Source: Streptomyces sp. CB02058 (GTDB taxonomy: Bacteria; Actinomycetota; Actinomycetes; Streptomycetales; Streptomycetaceae). From it: a stretch of 64,000 nt of DNA. Each line of letters starts with the position of its first letter. The stretch's first letter is position 1. The DNA is taken from contig NZ_LIPG01000003.1 in assembly GCF_001905505.1 (NCBI RefSeq), forward strand, positions 62,001-126,000, read 5' to 3'. Both the position numbers and the translations under genes were made by a program. This document shows, piece after piece, positions 18,624 through 27,496 of the stretch. Below the pieces are notes generated by a model. That model saw nothing but the letters and a program-made list of their open reading frames with translations. It ran no database searches and was not told the DNA's origin.

Positions 18624-18647
18624 CCTGTGGATAACTTTATCCACAGG
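18624..18647. promoter_or_regulatory. Inverted pair of DnaA-type boxes
   Basis: CCTGTGGATAA (18624-18634) and its exact complement TTATCCACAGG (18637-18647) are separated by CT. Each arm contains the 9-mer TTATCCACA, a match to the consensus DnaA box TTATNCACA. It lies between the divergent recQ and DUF4192 starts (51 and 38 bases away). Whether it binds DnaA or another dimeric regulator is unknown. Confidence 0.7.
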
Positions 18648-18684
18648 GGTCGCGGAAATCGGCGGCTCGCGGGACGGTCATGCC

Positions 18685-20028
18685 ATGAACAACCATCACG
18701 AATCCATCGGCCCGTCCGACACGCAGCAGATCACCCTGCGCGGCCCCGCCGAGCTCGCCGACGCCCTGCCCTATCTGATGGGTTTCCATCCGAACGACAG
18801 CGTGGTCATGGTGGCCCTGCACGGCGGGCGGGGCCGGTTCGGGGGCCGCCTCAGGCTGGGTATCCCGAGCGAGCCGCAGGAGTGGGAGCCGGTCGCCGAC
18901 CAGCTCGCGCAATGTCTGATCGCGGGGAGCGAGAGGCGCGAGTCGCGCCCCGACGCCATCGTCGTCTTCCTGTGCCAGGACCCGGCCGAGGGGGAGAGTC
19001 CTCCGCAGACCATGGAGCGGCTGAGGCCACTCGCGCAGCATCTGCGGACCGCCTGCGGGGCGCGCGACGTTCCCGTACTCGAAGCGCTCTGCATCTCCGA
19101 CGGCCGGTACTGGTCCTACTGCTGCCCCGATGCCCGTTGCTGCCCAGCCGAGGGCAACCCGCTGGCACTCCCGGGCACCACGGTGATGGCGGCGGCAGCC
19201 GCGTACGCCGGGATCCAGGTGCGCGGTTCCCTGCGGGACATGGAGGCGCGGCTCATGCCGTGGGAGTCCCCGGCGGCGAAGGAGCAGGAGAGCGCTCTGG
19301 ACTCGGCCGGCGCCGTGCTGGTGTCCCGGATCCTCGACGTCGACGGGCGGGGCGAGGTGGCGCGGGAGACCCTTGCGGTCGCGCGTGACCTCATGGAACG
19401 CCTCGGGAGCGCTCCGGCCGTGGGCGCCGCCGGGGCGGACACCGCTGACGACGCCCTGATCACCCCGGAGGAGGCGGCGTCCGTGATTCTCGGCCTCCAG
19501 GACCGGGAGACCAGGGACAGGGCCGCCGAATGGATGGAGGGGCGGGAGGCCGGGACGGCCCTGCGGCTCTGGCGGGCGCTCTCCCGAAGGTGTGTCGGTC
19601 CGTACGTCGAGCACTCGGCTGCGCCGCTCACACTGGCCGGCTGGGTCTCCTGGTCCACCGGCGACGAGGCGGGCGCCAGGGTGGCGCTGGCGCTCGCTCT
19701 GAAGGCCGATCCCGACTACACGTTCGCTCAACTGCTGCACCAGGCGTGCAATCAGGGCCTGGACCCGGAGACGCTGCGCCGCTGTCTGCGAGGCGAGCGG
19801 GGCCTGCGTGCCGGTCACGAGGACGGCGGCCGTCAGGATCGTGCTGCCCGGCGTCCGGATCCGGGGGGCGCGGGCCGGCAGGCGCACCCCCGGCCCGCGA
19901 AACGTGTACGGAGGGCGACGGCCCGGACCGCACCGGGCGAGGCCACCCGTCCCCGTCCGTCCACCGGCAGGCGCCGGGTCCGGGTGGCCCGGCGCCGGGC
20001 GCACCGGAGCGCCGAGAACGGGGGCTGA
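18685..20028 (+). CDS. DUF4192 domain-containing protein
   Basis: A 447-residue cytoplasmic protein of unknown function, common in actinobacteria. The family signature is at the N-terminus: ITLRGPAELADALPYLMGFHPNDSVV, followed by VVMVALHG. A cysteine-rich patch (YCCPDARCCPAEGNP) near residue 150 could bind metal. The C-terminal 80 residues are Arg/Pro-rich and probably disordered. ATG 18685 starts the conserved part; the frame is open further upstream but that stretch overlaps recQ on the other strand. It is divergent from recQ across the DnaA-box palindrome, which hints at a DNA-metabolism role; that is inference. Confidence 0.8.
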   Translation: MNNHHESIGPSDTQQITLRGPAELADALPYLMGFHPNDSVVMVALHGGRGRFGGRLRLGIPSEPQEWEPVADQLAQCLIAGSERRESRPDAIVVFLCQDPAEGESPPQTMERLRPLAQHLRTACGARDVPVLEALCISDGRYWSYCCPDARCCPAEGNPLALPGTTVMAAAAAYAGIQVRGSLRDMEARLMPWESPAAKEQESALDSAGAVLVSRILDVDGRGEVARETLAVARDLMERLGSAPAVGAAGADTADDALITPEEAASVILGLQDRETRDRAAEWMEGREAGTALRLWRALSRRCVGPYVEHSAAPLTLAGWVSWSTGDEAGARVALALALKADPDYTFAQLLHQACNQGLDPETLRRCLRGERGLRAGHEDGGRQDRAARRPDPGGAGRQAHPRPAKRVRRATARTAPGEATRPRPSTGRRRVRVARRRAHRSAENGG

Positions 20029-20149
20029 CGGGCTTCTGCCCGCCGGTGGGGCCGCGCCCCTGGGGCGACCGGGCCAGGGAGGAGGGGGACCGCAGCCGTG
20101 CGCGGAACAGGTGCCGCGCACGGAACCAACATCGCGAAGGGAGTGTTTA

Positions 20150-20164
20150 TCGTCAGGAAGACGA
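20150..20164 (+). promoter_or_regulatory. Candidate NrtR-type operator
   Basis: TCGTC-AGGAA-GACGA forms a 5-bp inverted repeat with a GTC-N5-GAC core, the core I recall for actinobacterial NrtR-type operators. It ends 13 bases before the NUDIX regulator start, so it would allow autorepression. Identification is by pattern only. Confidence 0.45.
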
Positions 20165-20177
20165 CTATGATTTCGGC

Positions 20178-20942
20178 ATGCCGCCCTACGACCCGTCGAC
20201 TTTCCCGCCCTTCGCCGTCACCGTCGACCTGGTCGTCCTCACGGTGCGCCGCCACGCGCTCTGCGCCCTGGTGGTGCGCCGTGGCGAATCACCGTTCCAG
20301 GGCAGGTGGGCACTGCCCGGCGGATTCGTCCGCGCCGACGAGGACCTGAGTGCGGCGGCAGCGCGTGAACTGGTCGAGGAGACGGGGCTCTGCGCTCACG
20401 ACCCGGCCACGCCCGCCGTGGGCAACGGCGCACACCTCGAACAGCTGGCCACCTACGGCGACCCCGCGCGCGACCCCCGGATGAGGGTCGTCAGCGTCGC
20501 CCATCTCGCACTCGCGCCCGACCTCCCGGCTCCGCGTGCGGGTGGCGACGCGAACAGTGCCCGCTGGGCGCCGGTGGAGGACCTGCTCGGGGCGGGAGGG
20601 GGCTTCGGCCGGGACGGTGAGCAGTCCGCGTCACTGGCCTTCGACCACGCGAGGATCCTCGACGACGGCGTGGAGCGCGCCCGCTCGAAGATTGAGTACT
20701 CCTCGCTGGCCACGGCCTTCTGCCCGCCGGAGTTCACCGTCGGCGAGCTGCGGCGGGTGTACGAGGCGGTGTGGGGCGTGGTCCTGGACCCCAGGAACTT
20801 CCATCGCAAGGTCACGGGCACACCCGGCTTCCTGGTTCCGTCCGGAGGGACGACCACCCGGCAGGGCGGCCGTCCCGCGCAGCTCTTCCGGGCGGGTGCG
20901 GCCACCGTGCTCAACCCTCCGATGCTCAGGCCGGAAGTCTGA
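20178..20942 (+). CDS. NUDIX-domain NrtR-like transcriptional regulator
   Basis: A 254-residue protein with an N-terminal NUDIX fold and a C-terminal winged helix, the architecture of NrtR regulators of NAD metabolism that sense ADP-ribose. The NUDIX box is GGFVRADEDLSAAAARELVEETGL; it deviates from G-x5-E-x7-REUxEE at the first Glu position and REL/EET, so hydrolysis may be weak. The winged-helix part is FTVGELRRVYEAVWGVVLDPRNFHRKV and TPGFLVPSG. ATG 20178 begins the conserved MPPYDPS segment. The inverted repeat just upstream suggests autoregulation. Neighbouring genes are not NAD genes, so the regulon is unknown. A plain NUDIX hydrolase is the alternative. Confidence 0.82.
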   Translation: MPPYDPSTFPPFAVTVDLVVLTVRRHALCALVVRRGESPFQGRWALPGGFVRADEDLSAAAARELVEETGLCAHDPATPAVGNGAHLEQLATYGDPARDPRMRVVSVAHLALAPDLPAPRAGGDANSARWAPVEDLLGAGGGFGRDGEQSASLAFDHARILDDGVERARSKIEYSSLATAFCPPEFTVGELRRVYEAVWGVVLDPRNFHRKVTGTPGFLVPSGGTTTRQGGRPAQLFRAGAATVLNPPMLRPEV

Positions 20943-21240
20943 CGGAGCCCGTAGCCCGGAGGTCGCGAGGCCCGGCGGACCCCGGAAGCCTGGAAGGCGC
21001 GAAGTGCCACGGAGCAGGAAGCCAGGAGCCCGGCGGAGTCCGAAGTCCAGCCGGCCGGAGTCGGGCAGGAGCCTCAGGGGCCTGCCGGAGCCCGGGCCCG
21101 GTGACCGACGGCAGCGTCCGCCGCTCGAACCCGCGGAACGCCCCAAGCGCAGTGGTGCGCCAAAAGTCCGAAATGTCGCGTTATCTTGCTGGGGTACTCC
21201 ACCCTGCCGCCGAGCGGTCTCACCCTCCGCGAGAGAAGCG
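20943..21240. other. Intergenic region before the ABC transporter gene
   Basis: 298 bases. The first ~170 bases are purine-rich with imperfect repeated GGAGCC/CCGGAG words and no reading frame of note. The last ~80 bases are less GC-rich (GCGTTATCTTGCTGGGG) and probably carry the promoter of the next gene. No riboswitch was recognised. Confidence 0.4.
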
Positions 21241-23001
21241 ATGCTCCAGGCCATCGGACTCACCAGTGCACCCCGCCGCGACGGCACGCCCGTTGTGGAC
21301 GACCTGACCTTCGAAGCCCCGCCCGGCAGCGTCACCGCGCTGCTCGGCGCTCCTGGCTCCGGCAAGACCACTGCCCTCCGTCTGATGCTCGAACTCGAAG
21401 CCGGCAGGGGCGTCACCTACTTCAGAGGCCGCCAGCTGCACCGCATCGGCCACCCCGCGCGCGAGGTCGGGGTGCTGCTCGGTGACGTACCGGGCCATCC
21501 CGCACGCACCGCCCGGGGGCAGCTCCGCATGCTCTGCGCAGCCGCGGGGGTCCCCGCGTCGCGAGCGGACGAACTGCTCGAAGTCGTCGGGCTCGCGGGG
21601 CTGGGGGACCAGCGCATCGGAACGCTCTCGGCGGGCATGGACCGACGGCTCGGCCTGGCCTCGGCGCTGCTCGGCGATCCGCACACGCTCGTTCTCGACG
21701 AACCCGCCGACGGCCTGTCGCCGAGGGAGAGGAACTGGCTCCACGGGCTGCTCCGCGCACACGCCTCCGAGGGCGGCACGGTCCTGCACACGACCAGCGA
21801 CCCCAAGGAGGCGGCCAGAGCGGCCGACCGTGTGGTCACCATCGAGGACGGGCGCCTCGTCGCCGACCAGGGCGTCGCCGACTTCTCCCGTACGCGTCTG
21901 CGCCCCCGGGTCGCTGTACGGACCCCGCACGCCGCGCGTCTGGCAGCCGTGGTCAGCCGGGAGGCACGTGCCGCGCGGCGCTCGGTCGAAGTCGTCGCCG
22001 AGGGCGGCAGCAGGCTGTCCGTGTACGGCAGCAGTTGCGCGGAGGTCGGAGACACGGCGTACCGGCACGGTGTACCCCTGCACCAACTCGCCGACGAGAT
22101 CGGGGACGCGGGCCCGGTCGCCCCTCCCGCCCAGGGCTCGGCGGGCGGTCCCGCGAGGACGGTTCTGCCCGGGCCTGCCTCGGCCGTGGCGATCTCGGAG
22201 CTCCCCCCTCCGATCCCCGTACGCCCCGCCCGTGGCCCGCTCCGGCCCCTCCGGTACGAACTGCGCCGCCTCTTCGGTGTGAGGACAACCGTCATGATCA
22301 TGGCGGCCGTTCTGCTCGTATCGGCGGGCGTCTCCGTGCTGCTGGCCCGCTCGGGCGGAACGCCGTTGCCCGATCTCCTGGTCGCCTGGCCGGACGTGCT
22401 GCCCCTCCCGCCGGCGGCGTTCGCCGCCGGGCTGCTGGGCGCCCTCTCCTTCGGGGACGAGTTCCGCTACCCGGCGCTCGCCGCAGGACGTGGGACGGTT
22501 CCGCGCCGACTCGGTCTCCTGCTGGCCAAGCTGACGGTGTCCGCGGGCGTCGCGCTGCTGCTCGCCCTGCTCTGCGTACTGGCTGACGCCGAAGCACTGC
22601 GTCTCGTGTACGGCGGGGACTTGGTGACCGTCCCGGCGAACGCGGTTCGGCTGGGCGTGAGTTGGGCGGGTCTCGTGGTCGGCTGCGCCTGGGCGGGGCT
22701 GTTGGCAGCAGGTGTCTTCCGGCTCGCCGTCGCCGGGGTCGCGGCGGTGCTCGCGGTCCCTGTGCTTGTCGTACCCCTGATCCAGAAGCTCCTCGCGGGT
22801 CCGTCCGCCCGTTCGATCATCGGACTGCCGGGCAGGCTCCGCGAACTCGCCTGGCTGCAGTGGCCGTACGAGACGGACCGGTGGGCCATGGCCGCCGTGC
22901 GGGTCGTGACACAGCCCGTGGGGCTGGCGTTGGCCCTCTCCCTGTCGGCTCTGATCTGCGCATATGCGTTCACCAGCCTTCGAGGGAGGGCTCGTTGGTG
23001 A
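21241..23001 (+). CDS. ABC transporter with ATPase and permease in one chain
   Basis: A 586-residue protein joining an N-terminal ABC ATPase (residues 1-215) to a C-terminal permease with about six helices (residues 345-580). Motifs: Walker A GAPGSGKTT (about 38-46), signature LSAGMDRRLG, Walker B TLVLDEPADGL. The switch-histidine position reads LHTTSD, with no His. The middle segment is Pro/Ala-rich. ATG 21241 follows GAGAGAAG. Fused exporters of this drug- or antibiotic-type are seen in actinomycetes; substrate is unknown. It precedes whiH by 160 bases on the same strand but need not be co-transcribed. Confidence 0.85.
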   Translation: MLQAIGLTSAPRRDGTPVVDDLTFEAPPGSVTALLGAPGSGKTTALRLMLELEAGRGVTYFRGRQLHRIGHPAREVGVLLGDVPGHPARTARGQLRMLCAAAGVPASRADELLEVVGLAGLGDQRIGTLSAGMDRRLGLASALLGDPHTLVLDEPADGLSPRERNWLHGLLRAHASEGGTVLHTTSDPKEAARAADRVVTIEDGRLVADQGVADFSRTRLRPRVAVRTPHAARLAAVVSREARAARRSVEVVAEGGSRLSVYGSSCAEVGDTAYRHGVPLHQLADEIGDAGPVAPPAQGSAGGPARTVLPGPASAVAISELPPPIPVRPARGPLRPLRYELRRLFGVRTTVMIMAAVLLVSAGVSVLLARSGGTPLPDLLVAWPDVLPLPPAAFAAGLLGALSFGDEFRYPALAAGRGTVPRRLGLLLAKLTVSAGVALLLALLCVLADAEALRLVYGGDLVTVPANAVRLGVSWAGLVVGCAWAGLLAAGVFRLAVAGVAAVLAVPVLVVPLIQKLLAGPSARSIIGLPGRLRELAWLQWPYETDRWAMAAVRVVTQPVGLALALSLSALICAYAFTSLRGRARW

Positions 23002-23044
23002 AGGAGGGGTGCAAGGGTGGCGGGCGCCCATGCGCAACTCCATT

Positions 23045-23060
23045 GAAAACGTACGTTTTC
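23045..23060. promoter_or_regulatory. 16-bp perfect palindrome upstream of whiH
   Basis: GAAAACGTACGTTTTC is self-complementary and AT-richer than its surroundings. The central ACGTACGT resembles the GT/AC core of FadR-subfamily operators, so WhiH autoregulation is possible. It lies 102 bases before the whiH start. Confidence 0.5.
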
Positions 23061-23126
23061 TACCGATAAAGCGTCAATTGAGAGGCGGGTGCCGATCACC
23101 CTTTCGTGTGCTTTTCAGCAAAGACC

Positions 23127-23154
23127 TCAAGGGGTGGCTGAGCCGCGCCGACAA
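23127..23154 (+). promoter_or_regulatory. Candidate sigma-WhiG promoter of whiH
   Basis: TCAA (23127-23130), 16 bases, then GCCGACAA (23147-23154) fits the sigma-WhiG pattern TAAA-N15/16-GCCGATAA with one difference in each element. It would start transcription at or near the GTG at 23162, giving a leaderless message. A second -10-like word ACCGATAA occurs at 23062-23069 but lacks a good -35. Confidence 0.6.
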
Positions 23155-23161
23155 AGACTCC

Positions 23162-24049
23162 GTGAGTACCCTTGCGCACACCATGATGACCGCCGCCCGC
23201 TCCGCCGACTCCGGCCTCGCCGGCCCGGGCGAACTCGACCGTTACCCCTACACGGAGTCGCCGCCCGGCGAGCGCGCCGCTCTTCGTTCCTGGGGCGGTG
23301 CCGAATCCGACCTGGGGCGGGCGAGCCGGCGCGGCACGGCCAGCCGAGGCCGTGGACTTCACGGCCAACTGGTCCAGCAGCTCGGCCAGATGATCGTTTC
23401 CGGTGACCTCGGTGCCGACCGTCCCCTCGTTCCTGAGGAGATCGGCCAGCGATTCGAGGTCTCCCGCACCGTCGTGAGGGAGTCCCTGCGCGTTCTCGAG
23501 GCCAAGGGTCTGGTCAGCGCCCGGCCCAATGTGGGCACCCGGGTCCGGCCGGTGAGCGACTGGAATCTGCTGGACCCCGACATCATCGAATGGCGTGCTT
23601 TCGGCCCGCAGAGGGATGACCAGCGCCGTGAACTGGACGAGCTCCGGTGGACCATCGAGCCGCTGGCCGCGCGGCTGGCGGCCGGGCACGGCCGCGAGGA
23701 CATCCAGCAGCGCCTCGGCGACATGATCGAGATCATGGGACACGCGATGGGGCAGGGGGACGCCATCACGTTCTCCCGGGCCGACGCGGAGTTCCACTTG
23801 CTGCTGATCCAGGCGGCCGGCAATCGCATGCTCGAACACCTTTCCGGGATCGTGTCTGCGGCGCTCCATGTCTCCGGTGGTCCCGTCACGGGCTGCGACC
23901 GGCCTGCCGAGGCATCGCTCGGCCACCATGCGCGGATCGTCGAGGCCCTCGCGTCGGGTGACGCCGCCGGTGCCGAGGCCGCCATGCGGCAGCTGCTGCT
24001 CGGCCACCTGGATGGCGAGCGGGTGGTTCCCGCGCCCCGGGAGCACTGA
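23162..24049 (+). CDS. whiH: Sporulation transcription factor WhiH (GntR/FadR family)
   Basis: WhiH acts in sporulating aerial hyphae downstream of sigma-WhiG and is needed for orderly sporulation septation. The 295-residue protein has a winged helix at about residues 66-130 (LVQQLGQMIVSGDLG, EIGQRFEVSRTVVRESLRVL) and a FCD-type ligand domain at about 150-285 with DAEFHLLLIQAAGNRML and LGHHARIVEAL. The metal-binding residues of FCD (Asp, His, His) appear present. GTG 23162 gives the expected length and coincides with the start predicted from the sigma-WhiG-type promoter; ATG 23183 and 23186 are alternatives. Adjacency to hrdB matches the Streptomyces order I know. Confidence 0.92.
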   Translation: MSTLAHTMMTAARSADSGLAGPGELDRYPYTESPPGERAALRSWGGAESDLGRASRRGTASRGRGLHGQLVQQLGQMIVSGDLGADRPLVPEEIGQRFEVSRTVVRESLRVLEAKGLVSARPNVGTRVRPVSDWNLLDPDIIEWRAFGPQRDDQRRELDELRWTIEPLAARLAAGHGREDIQQRLGDMIEIMGHAMGQGDAITFSRADAEFHLLLIQAAGNRMLEHLSGIVSAALHVSGGPVTGCDRPAEASLGHHARIVEALASGDAAGAEAAMRQLLLGHLDGERVVPAPREH

Positions 24050-24372
24050 GCATCGCCAGACCGGGGTATGCGGACCGTATGCCGCCGGGCCTCCCGGTTC
24101 GGCGGCATAGTTATACGGAGATATGACCTCTGGGTCGGTTTGTCGCGAATGAGGTGTGACTGGGGCCACGCGAATTGGGCGTAACACTCCTCGGAACAGT
24201 GCGATGACCTAAGAGGTGACCGCCGCGGAAGGAATACAGCAGCCATGTAGTGCGCTGTGCAGTTCTGAGGCCAAGCCCGCGCCGTCGGCGACATCCCCAG
24301 CCGCCGGTCGTCGGTTCCAGCCCTCTCCAGGGCCGGGCCGGAAGCCGTTTCCATCGTTCCGAGAGGTTGTTC
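24050..24372. other. whiH-hrdB intergenic region (hrdB promoter and leader)
   Basis: 323 bases. The whiH terminator hairpin is at 24078-24109. From 24110 to 24230 the DNA is markedly less GC-rich. Promoter-like words are TTGGGC at 24175-24180 and TAAGAG at 24210-24215, but their spacing is not ideal and I cannot assign the start. GAGAGG at 24361-24366 is the ribosome-binding site for GTG 24373. No separate gene seen. Confidence 0.5.
24078..24109 (+). terminator. whiH terminator
   Basis: TATGCCGCCG (24078-24087) pairs perfectly with CGGCGGCATA (24100-24109) around a 12-base loop that contains GGC/CGG. Lies 28 bases after whiH and is followed by GTTAT. Confidence 0.75.
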
Positions 24373-25920
24373 GTGTCGGCCAGCACATCCCGTACGCTCC
24401 CGCCGGAGATCGCCGAGTCCGAGTCTGTGATGGCGCTCATCGAGCGGGGAAAGGCTGATGGGCAGATCGCCGGCGATGACGTGCGTCGGGCCTTCGAGGC
24501 TGACCAGATTCCGCCAACCCAGTGGAAGAATGTTCTGCGCAGCCTCAACCAGATCCTCGAGGAAGAGGGTGTGACGCTGATGGTCAGTGCCGCGGAGTCG
24601 CCTAAGCGCGCCCGCAAGAGCGTCGCAGCGAAGAGCCCGGTCAAGCGCACCGCCACCAAGACTGTCGCGGCCAAGACGGCCGTGACCCGGACCGTCGCGG
24701 CCTCTGCCGCCCCGGCGGCAGCAAGCGCGGATGTGGCGGCCGACGACGCCGCCGTCGCCGCTCCTGCGAAGAAGGCAGCAGCCAAGAAGACGGTTGCCAA
24801 GAAGACCGCCGTGAAGAAGACGGCGGCCAAGAAGGCGACGGCGAAGAAGTCCGGCAAGCAGGACGACGAACTGCTCGACGGTGACGAGGCTGTCGAGGAA
24901 GTCAAGGCAGGCAAGGGCGAGGAAGAGGAGGGCGAGGGCGAGAACAAGGGCTTCGTCCTCTCCGACGACGACGAGGATGACGCTCCTGCGCAGCAGGTCG
25001 CCGTCGCCGGCGCCACCGCCGACCCGGTCAAGGACTACCTCAAGCAGATCGGCAAGGTCCCGCTCCTCAACGCCGAGCAGGAGGTCGAGCTCGCCAAGCG
25101 CATCGAGGCAGGCCTCTTCGCCGAGGACAAACTCGCCAACGCCGACAAGCTCGCACCGAAGCTCAAGCGCGAGCTCGAGATCATCGCCGAGGACGGCCGC
25201 CGGGCCAAGAACCACCTGCTGGAGGCCAACCTCCGTCTCGTGGTCTCGCTGGCCAAGCGCTACACCGGCCGCGGCATGCTCTTCCTGGACCTCATTCAGG
25301 AGGGCAACCTCGGTCTGATCCGCGCGGTGGAGAAGTTCGACTACACCAAGGGCTACAAGTTCTCCACGTACGCCACCTGGTGGATCCGTCAGGCCATCAC
25401 CCGAGCGATGGCCGACCAGGCCCGCACCATCCGTATCCCGGTGCACATGGTCGAGGTCATCAACAAGCTCGCGCGCGTCCAGCGCCAGATGCTCCAGGAC
25501 CTGGGCCGTGAGCCCACCCCGGAGGAGCTGGCCAAGGAGCTCGACATGACCCCTGAGAAGGTCATCGAGGTCCAGAAGTACGGCCGCGAGCCGATCTCCC
25601 TCCACACCCCGCTGGGTGAGGACGGGGACAGCGAGTTCGGAGACCTGATCGAGGACTCCGAGGCCGTCGTGCCGGCCGACGCGGTGAGCTTCACGCTGCT
25701 CCAGGAGCAGCTGCACTCCGTGCTCGACACCCTGTCCGAGCGTGAGGCGGGCGTGGTCTCGATGCGCTTCGGTCTCACCGACGGACAGCCGAAGACGCTG
25801 GACGAGATCGGCAAGGTCTACGGCGTGACGCGTGAGCGCATCCGTCAGATCGAGTCGAAGACGATGTCCAAGCTGCGCCACCCGTCGCGTTCGCAGGTGC
25901 TGCGCGACTACCTCGACTAG
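24373..25920 (+). CDS. hrdB: Principal RNA polymerase sigma factor HrdB
   Basis: The essential housekeeping sigma-70 of Streptomyces. The 515-residue protein has an N-terminal domain, then a Lys/Ala-rich linker (about 80-170, repeats of AKKTA/VKKT) and an acidic stretch, then region 1.2 from residue 217 ([16 protein letters not shown]), region 2 from about 282 ([37 protein letters not shown]), region 3 ([14 protein letters not shown]) and region 4.2 at 475-505 ([20 protein letters not shown]). Length fits HrdB. GTG 24373 with GAGAGG six bases upstream is preferred; the frame is open upstream. A very strong terminator follows. The Lys-rich linker is typical of actinobacterial SigA/HrdB. Confidence 0.97.
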   Translation: MSASTSRTLPPEIAESESVMALIERGKADGQIAGDDVRRAFEADQIPPTQWKNVLRSLNQILEEEGVTLMVSAAESPKRARKSVAAKSPVKRTATKTVAAKTAVTRTVAASAAPAAASADVAADDAAVAAPAKKAAAKKTVAKKTAVKKTAAKKATAKKSGKQDDELLDGDEAVEEVKAGKGEEEEGEGENKGFVLSDDDEDDAPAQQVAVAGATADPVKDYLKQIGKVPLLNAEQEVELAKRIEAGLFAEDKLANADKLAPKLKRELEIIAEDGRRAKNHLLEANLRLVVSLAKRYTGRGMLFLDLIQEGNLGLIRAVEKFDYTKGYKFSTYATWWIRQAITRAMADQARTIRIPVHMVEVINKLARVQRQMLQDLGREPTPEELAKELDMTPEKVIEVQKYGREPISLHTPLGEDGDSEFGDLIEDSEAVVPADAVSFTLLQEQLHSVLDTLSEREAGVVSMRFGLTDGQPKTLDEIGKVYGVTRERIRQIESKTMSKLRHPSRSQVLRDYLD

Positions 25921-25930
25921 ATCGAGGACT

Positions 25931-25980
25931 GACATGGGCCGGGCCCGGAACCTATTCAGGTTCCGGGCCCGGCCCATGTC
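25931..25980 (+). terminator. hrdB terminator, perfect 23-bp stem
   Basis: Arms 25931-25953 and 25958-25980 are exact complements (start GACATGGGCC, end GGCCCATGTC) around the 4-base loop ATTC. Only 10 bases after the hrdB stop. No T tract follows. Confidence 0.9.
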
Positions 25981-26048
25981 CGCATGCGGCCCGGAGCGGG
26001 GCGGATGACGCTGAGTGGGCATTGTTCACCTCGGCGTCAGGAGTCTCC

Positions 26049-26879
26049 ATGCCCCGCGTTCCCGTCCGTGCCCTTCCCGCCGCCTTCGCCCTGGCGGCGG
26101 CTGCTGCCGTGATACCGATCGGCTCCCCGTCCTCCGCCGCGGCGGACAGCATCATCGTCGGCGGGAAGCCCGCGTCCGTCGCCGACAGCCCGTGGGCCGT
26201 GGCCCTGTCCAGTCGTGACCGATTCGGAGGAATCCGCGCCGGTCAGTTCTGCGGGGGAGTGGCGATCACGCCCACCAAGGTGCTGACGGCCGCGCACTGC
26301 CTGAGGGAGGACGTCCTGGGCAGTGGTGTCTCGGAGGTCCGCGATCTGCGGATCATCGCGGGACGGGACGAGCTGAGCGGTCCCGGGGGCCAGGAGATCG
26401 CCGTGCGCTCGGCGTGGGTCAATCCGGGTTATGACCCGCACACCAACGCCGCCGACCTCGCCGTGCTCACCCTGGCCGGTCCGCTGCCCGCGGGCAGCAC
26501 CATTCCGATGGCCGGAGCGGGGAGCGCGGCGTACGAGCCGGGTACCGCCGCGAAGGTGTACGGATGGGGGGACACGACGGGCTACGGCGCCTACGCGTCG
26601 GGGCTGCGTGCGGCCGACGTCCGCGTACTGCCCGACAGCGACTGCGCGCGGGCCTACCCCGGCGGCTCACAGGGCGCGTACGAGGCGTCTTCGATGCTCT
26701 GTGCCGGTGACACGGCCGGGGGGCGTGACGCGTGCCAGGGGGACAGCGGAGGCCCGCTGGTGGCCCGTGGGCGCCTCGTGGGGCTTGTCTCGTGGGGCAG
26801 CGGCTGCGGGAGCCCGGGCAGTCCCGGGGTGTACACGCGCGTCTCCGCCGCGATCCGGTGGATGGCAGACCGGAACTGA
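26049..26879 (+). CDS. Secreted trypsin-like serine protease
   Basis: A 276-residue exported S1 endopeptidase. Signal peptide: PRVPVRALP then [21 protein letters not shown], cleaved near residue 32-35. The mature region begins around [15 protein letters not shown], a trypsin N-terminus that would be exposed after pro-peptide removal. The triad is His in LTAAHCL, Asp in AADLAVL and Ser in [12 protein letters not shown]. Cysteine pairs flank the His and Ser sites. The Asp six residues before the active Ser ([11 protein letters not shown]) suggests cleavage after Arg or Lys. ATG 26049 follows CAGGAG at five bases. Transcription from its own promoter is likely after the hrdB terminator. Confidence 0.93.
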   Translation: MPRVPVRALPAAFALAAAAAVIPIGSPSSAAADSIIVGGKPASVADSPWAVALSSRDRFGGIRAGQFCGGVAITPTKVLTAAHCLREDVLGSGVSEVRDLRIIAGRDELSGPGGQEIAVRSAWVNPGYDPHTNAADLAVLTLAGPLPAGSTIPMAGAGSAAYEPGTAAKVYGWGDTTGYGAYASGLRAADVRVLPDSDCARAYPGGSQGAYEASSMLCAGDTAGGRDACQGDSGGPLVARGRLVGLVSWGSGCGSPGSPGVYTRVSAAIRWMADRN

Positions 26880-26985
26880 CCGCGGGACGGTCAAGGGTAT
26901 GAGAACGGGCGGCTTTCCCCATGGGGGGAGGCCGCCCGTCGGCCGGTCCGGGACCGAACCCTTGGCTCGTCGTGGATGCGAGGTG

Positions 26986-27216
26986 TCAGTGTTCCTCGTC
27001 GGCGGCACTGGCCTGCACGGCAGTGAGCCGATCCGTCTCATCCTGTATTTCCGCGGCGATCTTCTTGAGTTCCGGCTCGAACTTGCGTCCGTGGTGGGCA
27101 CAGAAGAGCAGTTCACCGCCACTGATGAGGACGACGCGCAGATAGGCCTGGGCGCCGCAACGGTCACAGCGGTCTGCTGCGGTCAGCGGGCTCGCGGGGG
27201 TCAGAACAGTAGTCAC
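26986..27216 (-). CDS. Small cysteine-rich DUF7455-type protein
   Basis: A 76-residue cytoplasmic protein with two CxxC/CxxH-like groups (CDRCGAQAYLRVVL and LLFCAHHGRKFEPEL), enough for one zinc site. The second half is a charged helix (KKIAAEIQDETDRL). GTG 27216 follows GAGGCGAC. I recognise this as a conserved small protein in Streptomyces, but know no function. It lies convergent with the protease gene and divergent from parE. Confidence 0.75.
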   Translation of the reverse strand: MTTVLTPASPLTAADRCDRCGAQAYLRVVLISGGELLFCAHHGRKFEPELKKIAAEIQDETDRLTAVQASAADEEH

Positions 27217-27496
27217 GTCGCCTCTTCTCTAGCTCGACGAGCTGTCGTACCAGGGTCAACATCCAACCAGGCCGAAAACGTTCCCGCTCGTGGCATTTCT
27301 TCGAAACTTCTTCTCAGGATGGCTGTCTGTTGCCGGTTGGCGGCGAATGTGCCGTATTGCGTAGCGCTACGGTTTCGCGTTGCTTGTGTGGGCCGGTCCG
27401 CCGGCTGGCTTGCCGGTTGTTCTTGAGGACGTGCCCGGAGCCTAAATGGTTCATGCCTCGAAGGGAACGTGATGTGCACGTCACTCCAACGAATGA

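Noticed and set aside
17830..18684. Upstream extension of the DUF4192 gene in the same frame
   Set aside because: This stretch is antisense to recQ and has no conserved features; the DUF4192 signature begins at ATG 18685.
20943..21110. Repeat-like GGAGCC words as a tandem repeat array
   Set aside because: Units are imperfect and of uneven spacing; likely base-composition bias.
24175..24215. Definite hrdB promoter
   Set aside because: TTGGGC and TAAGAG are not at proper spacing, so I describe the region but do not call the promoter.
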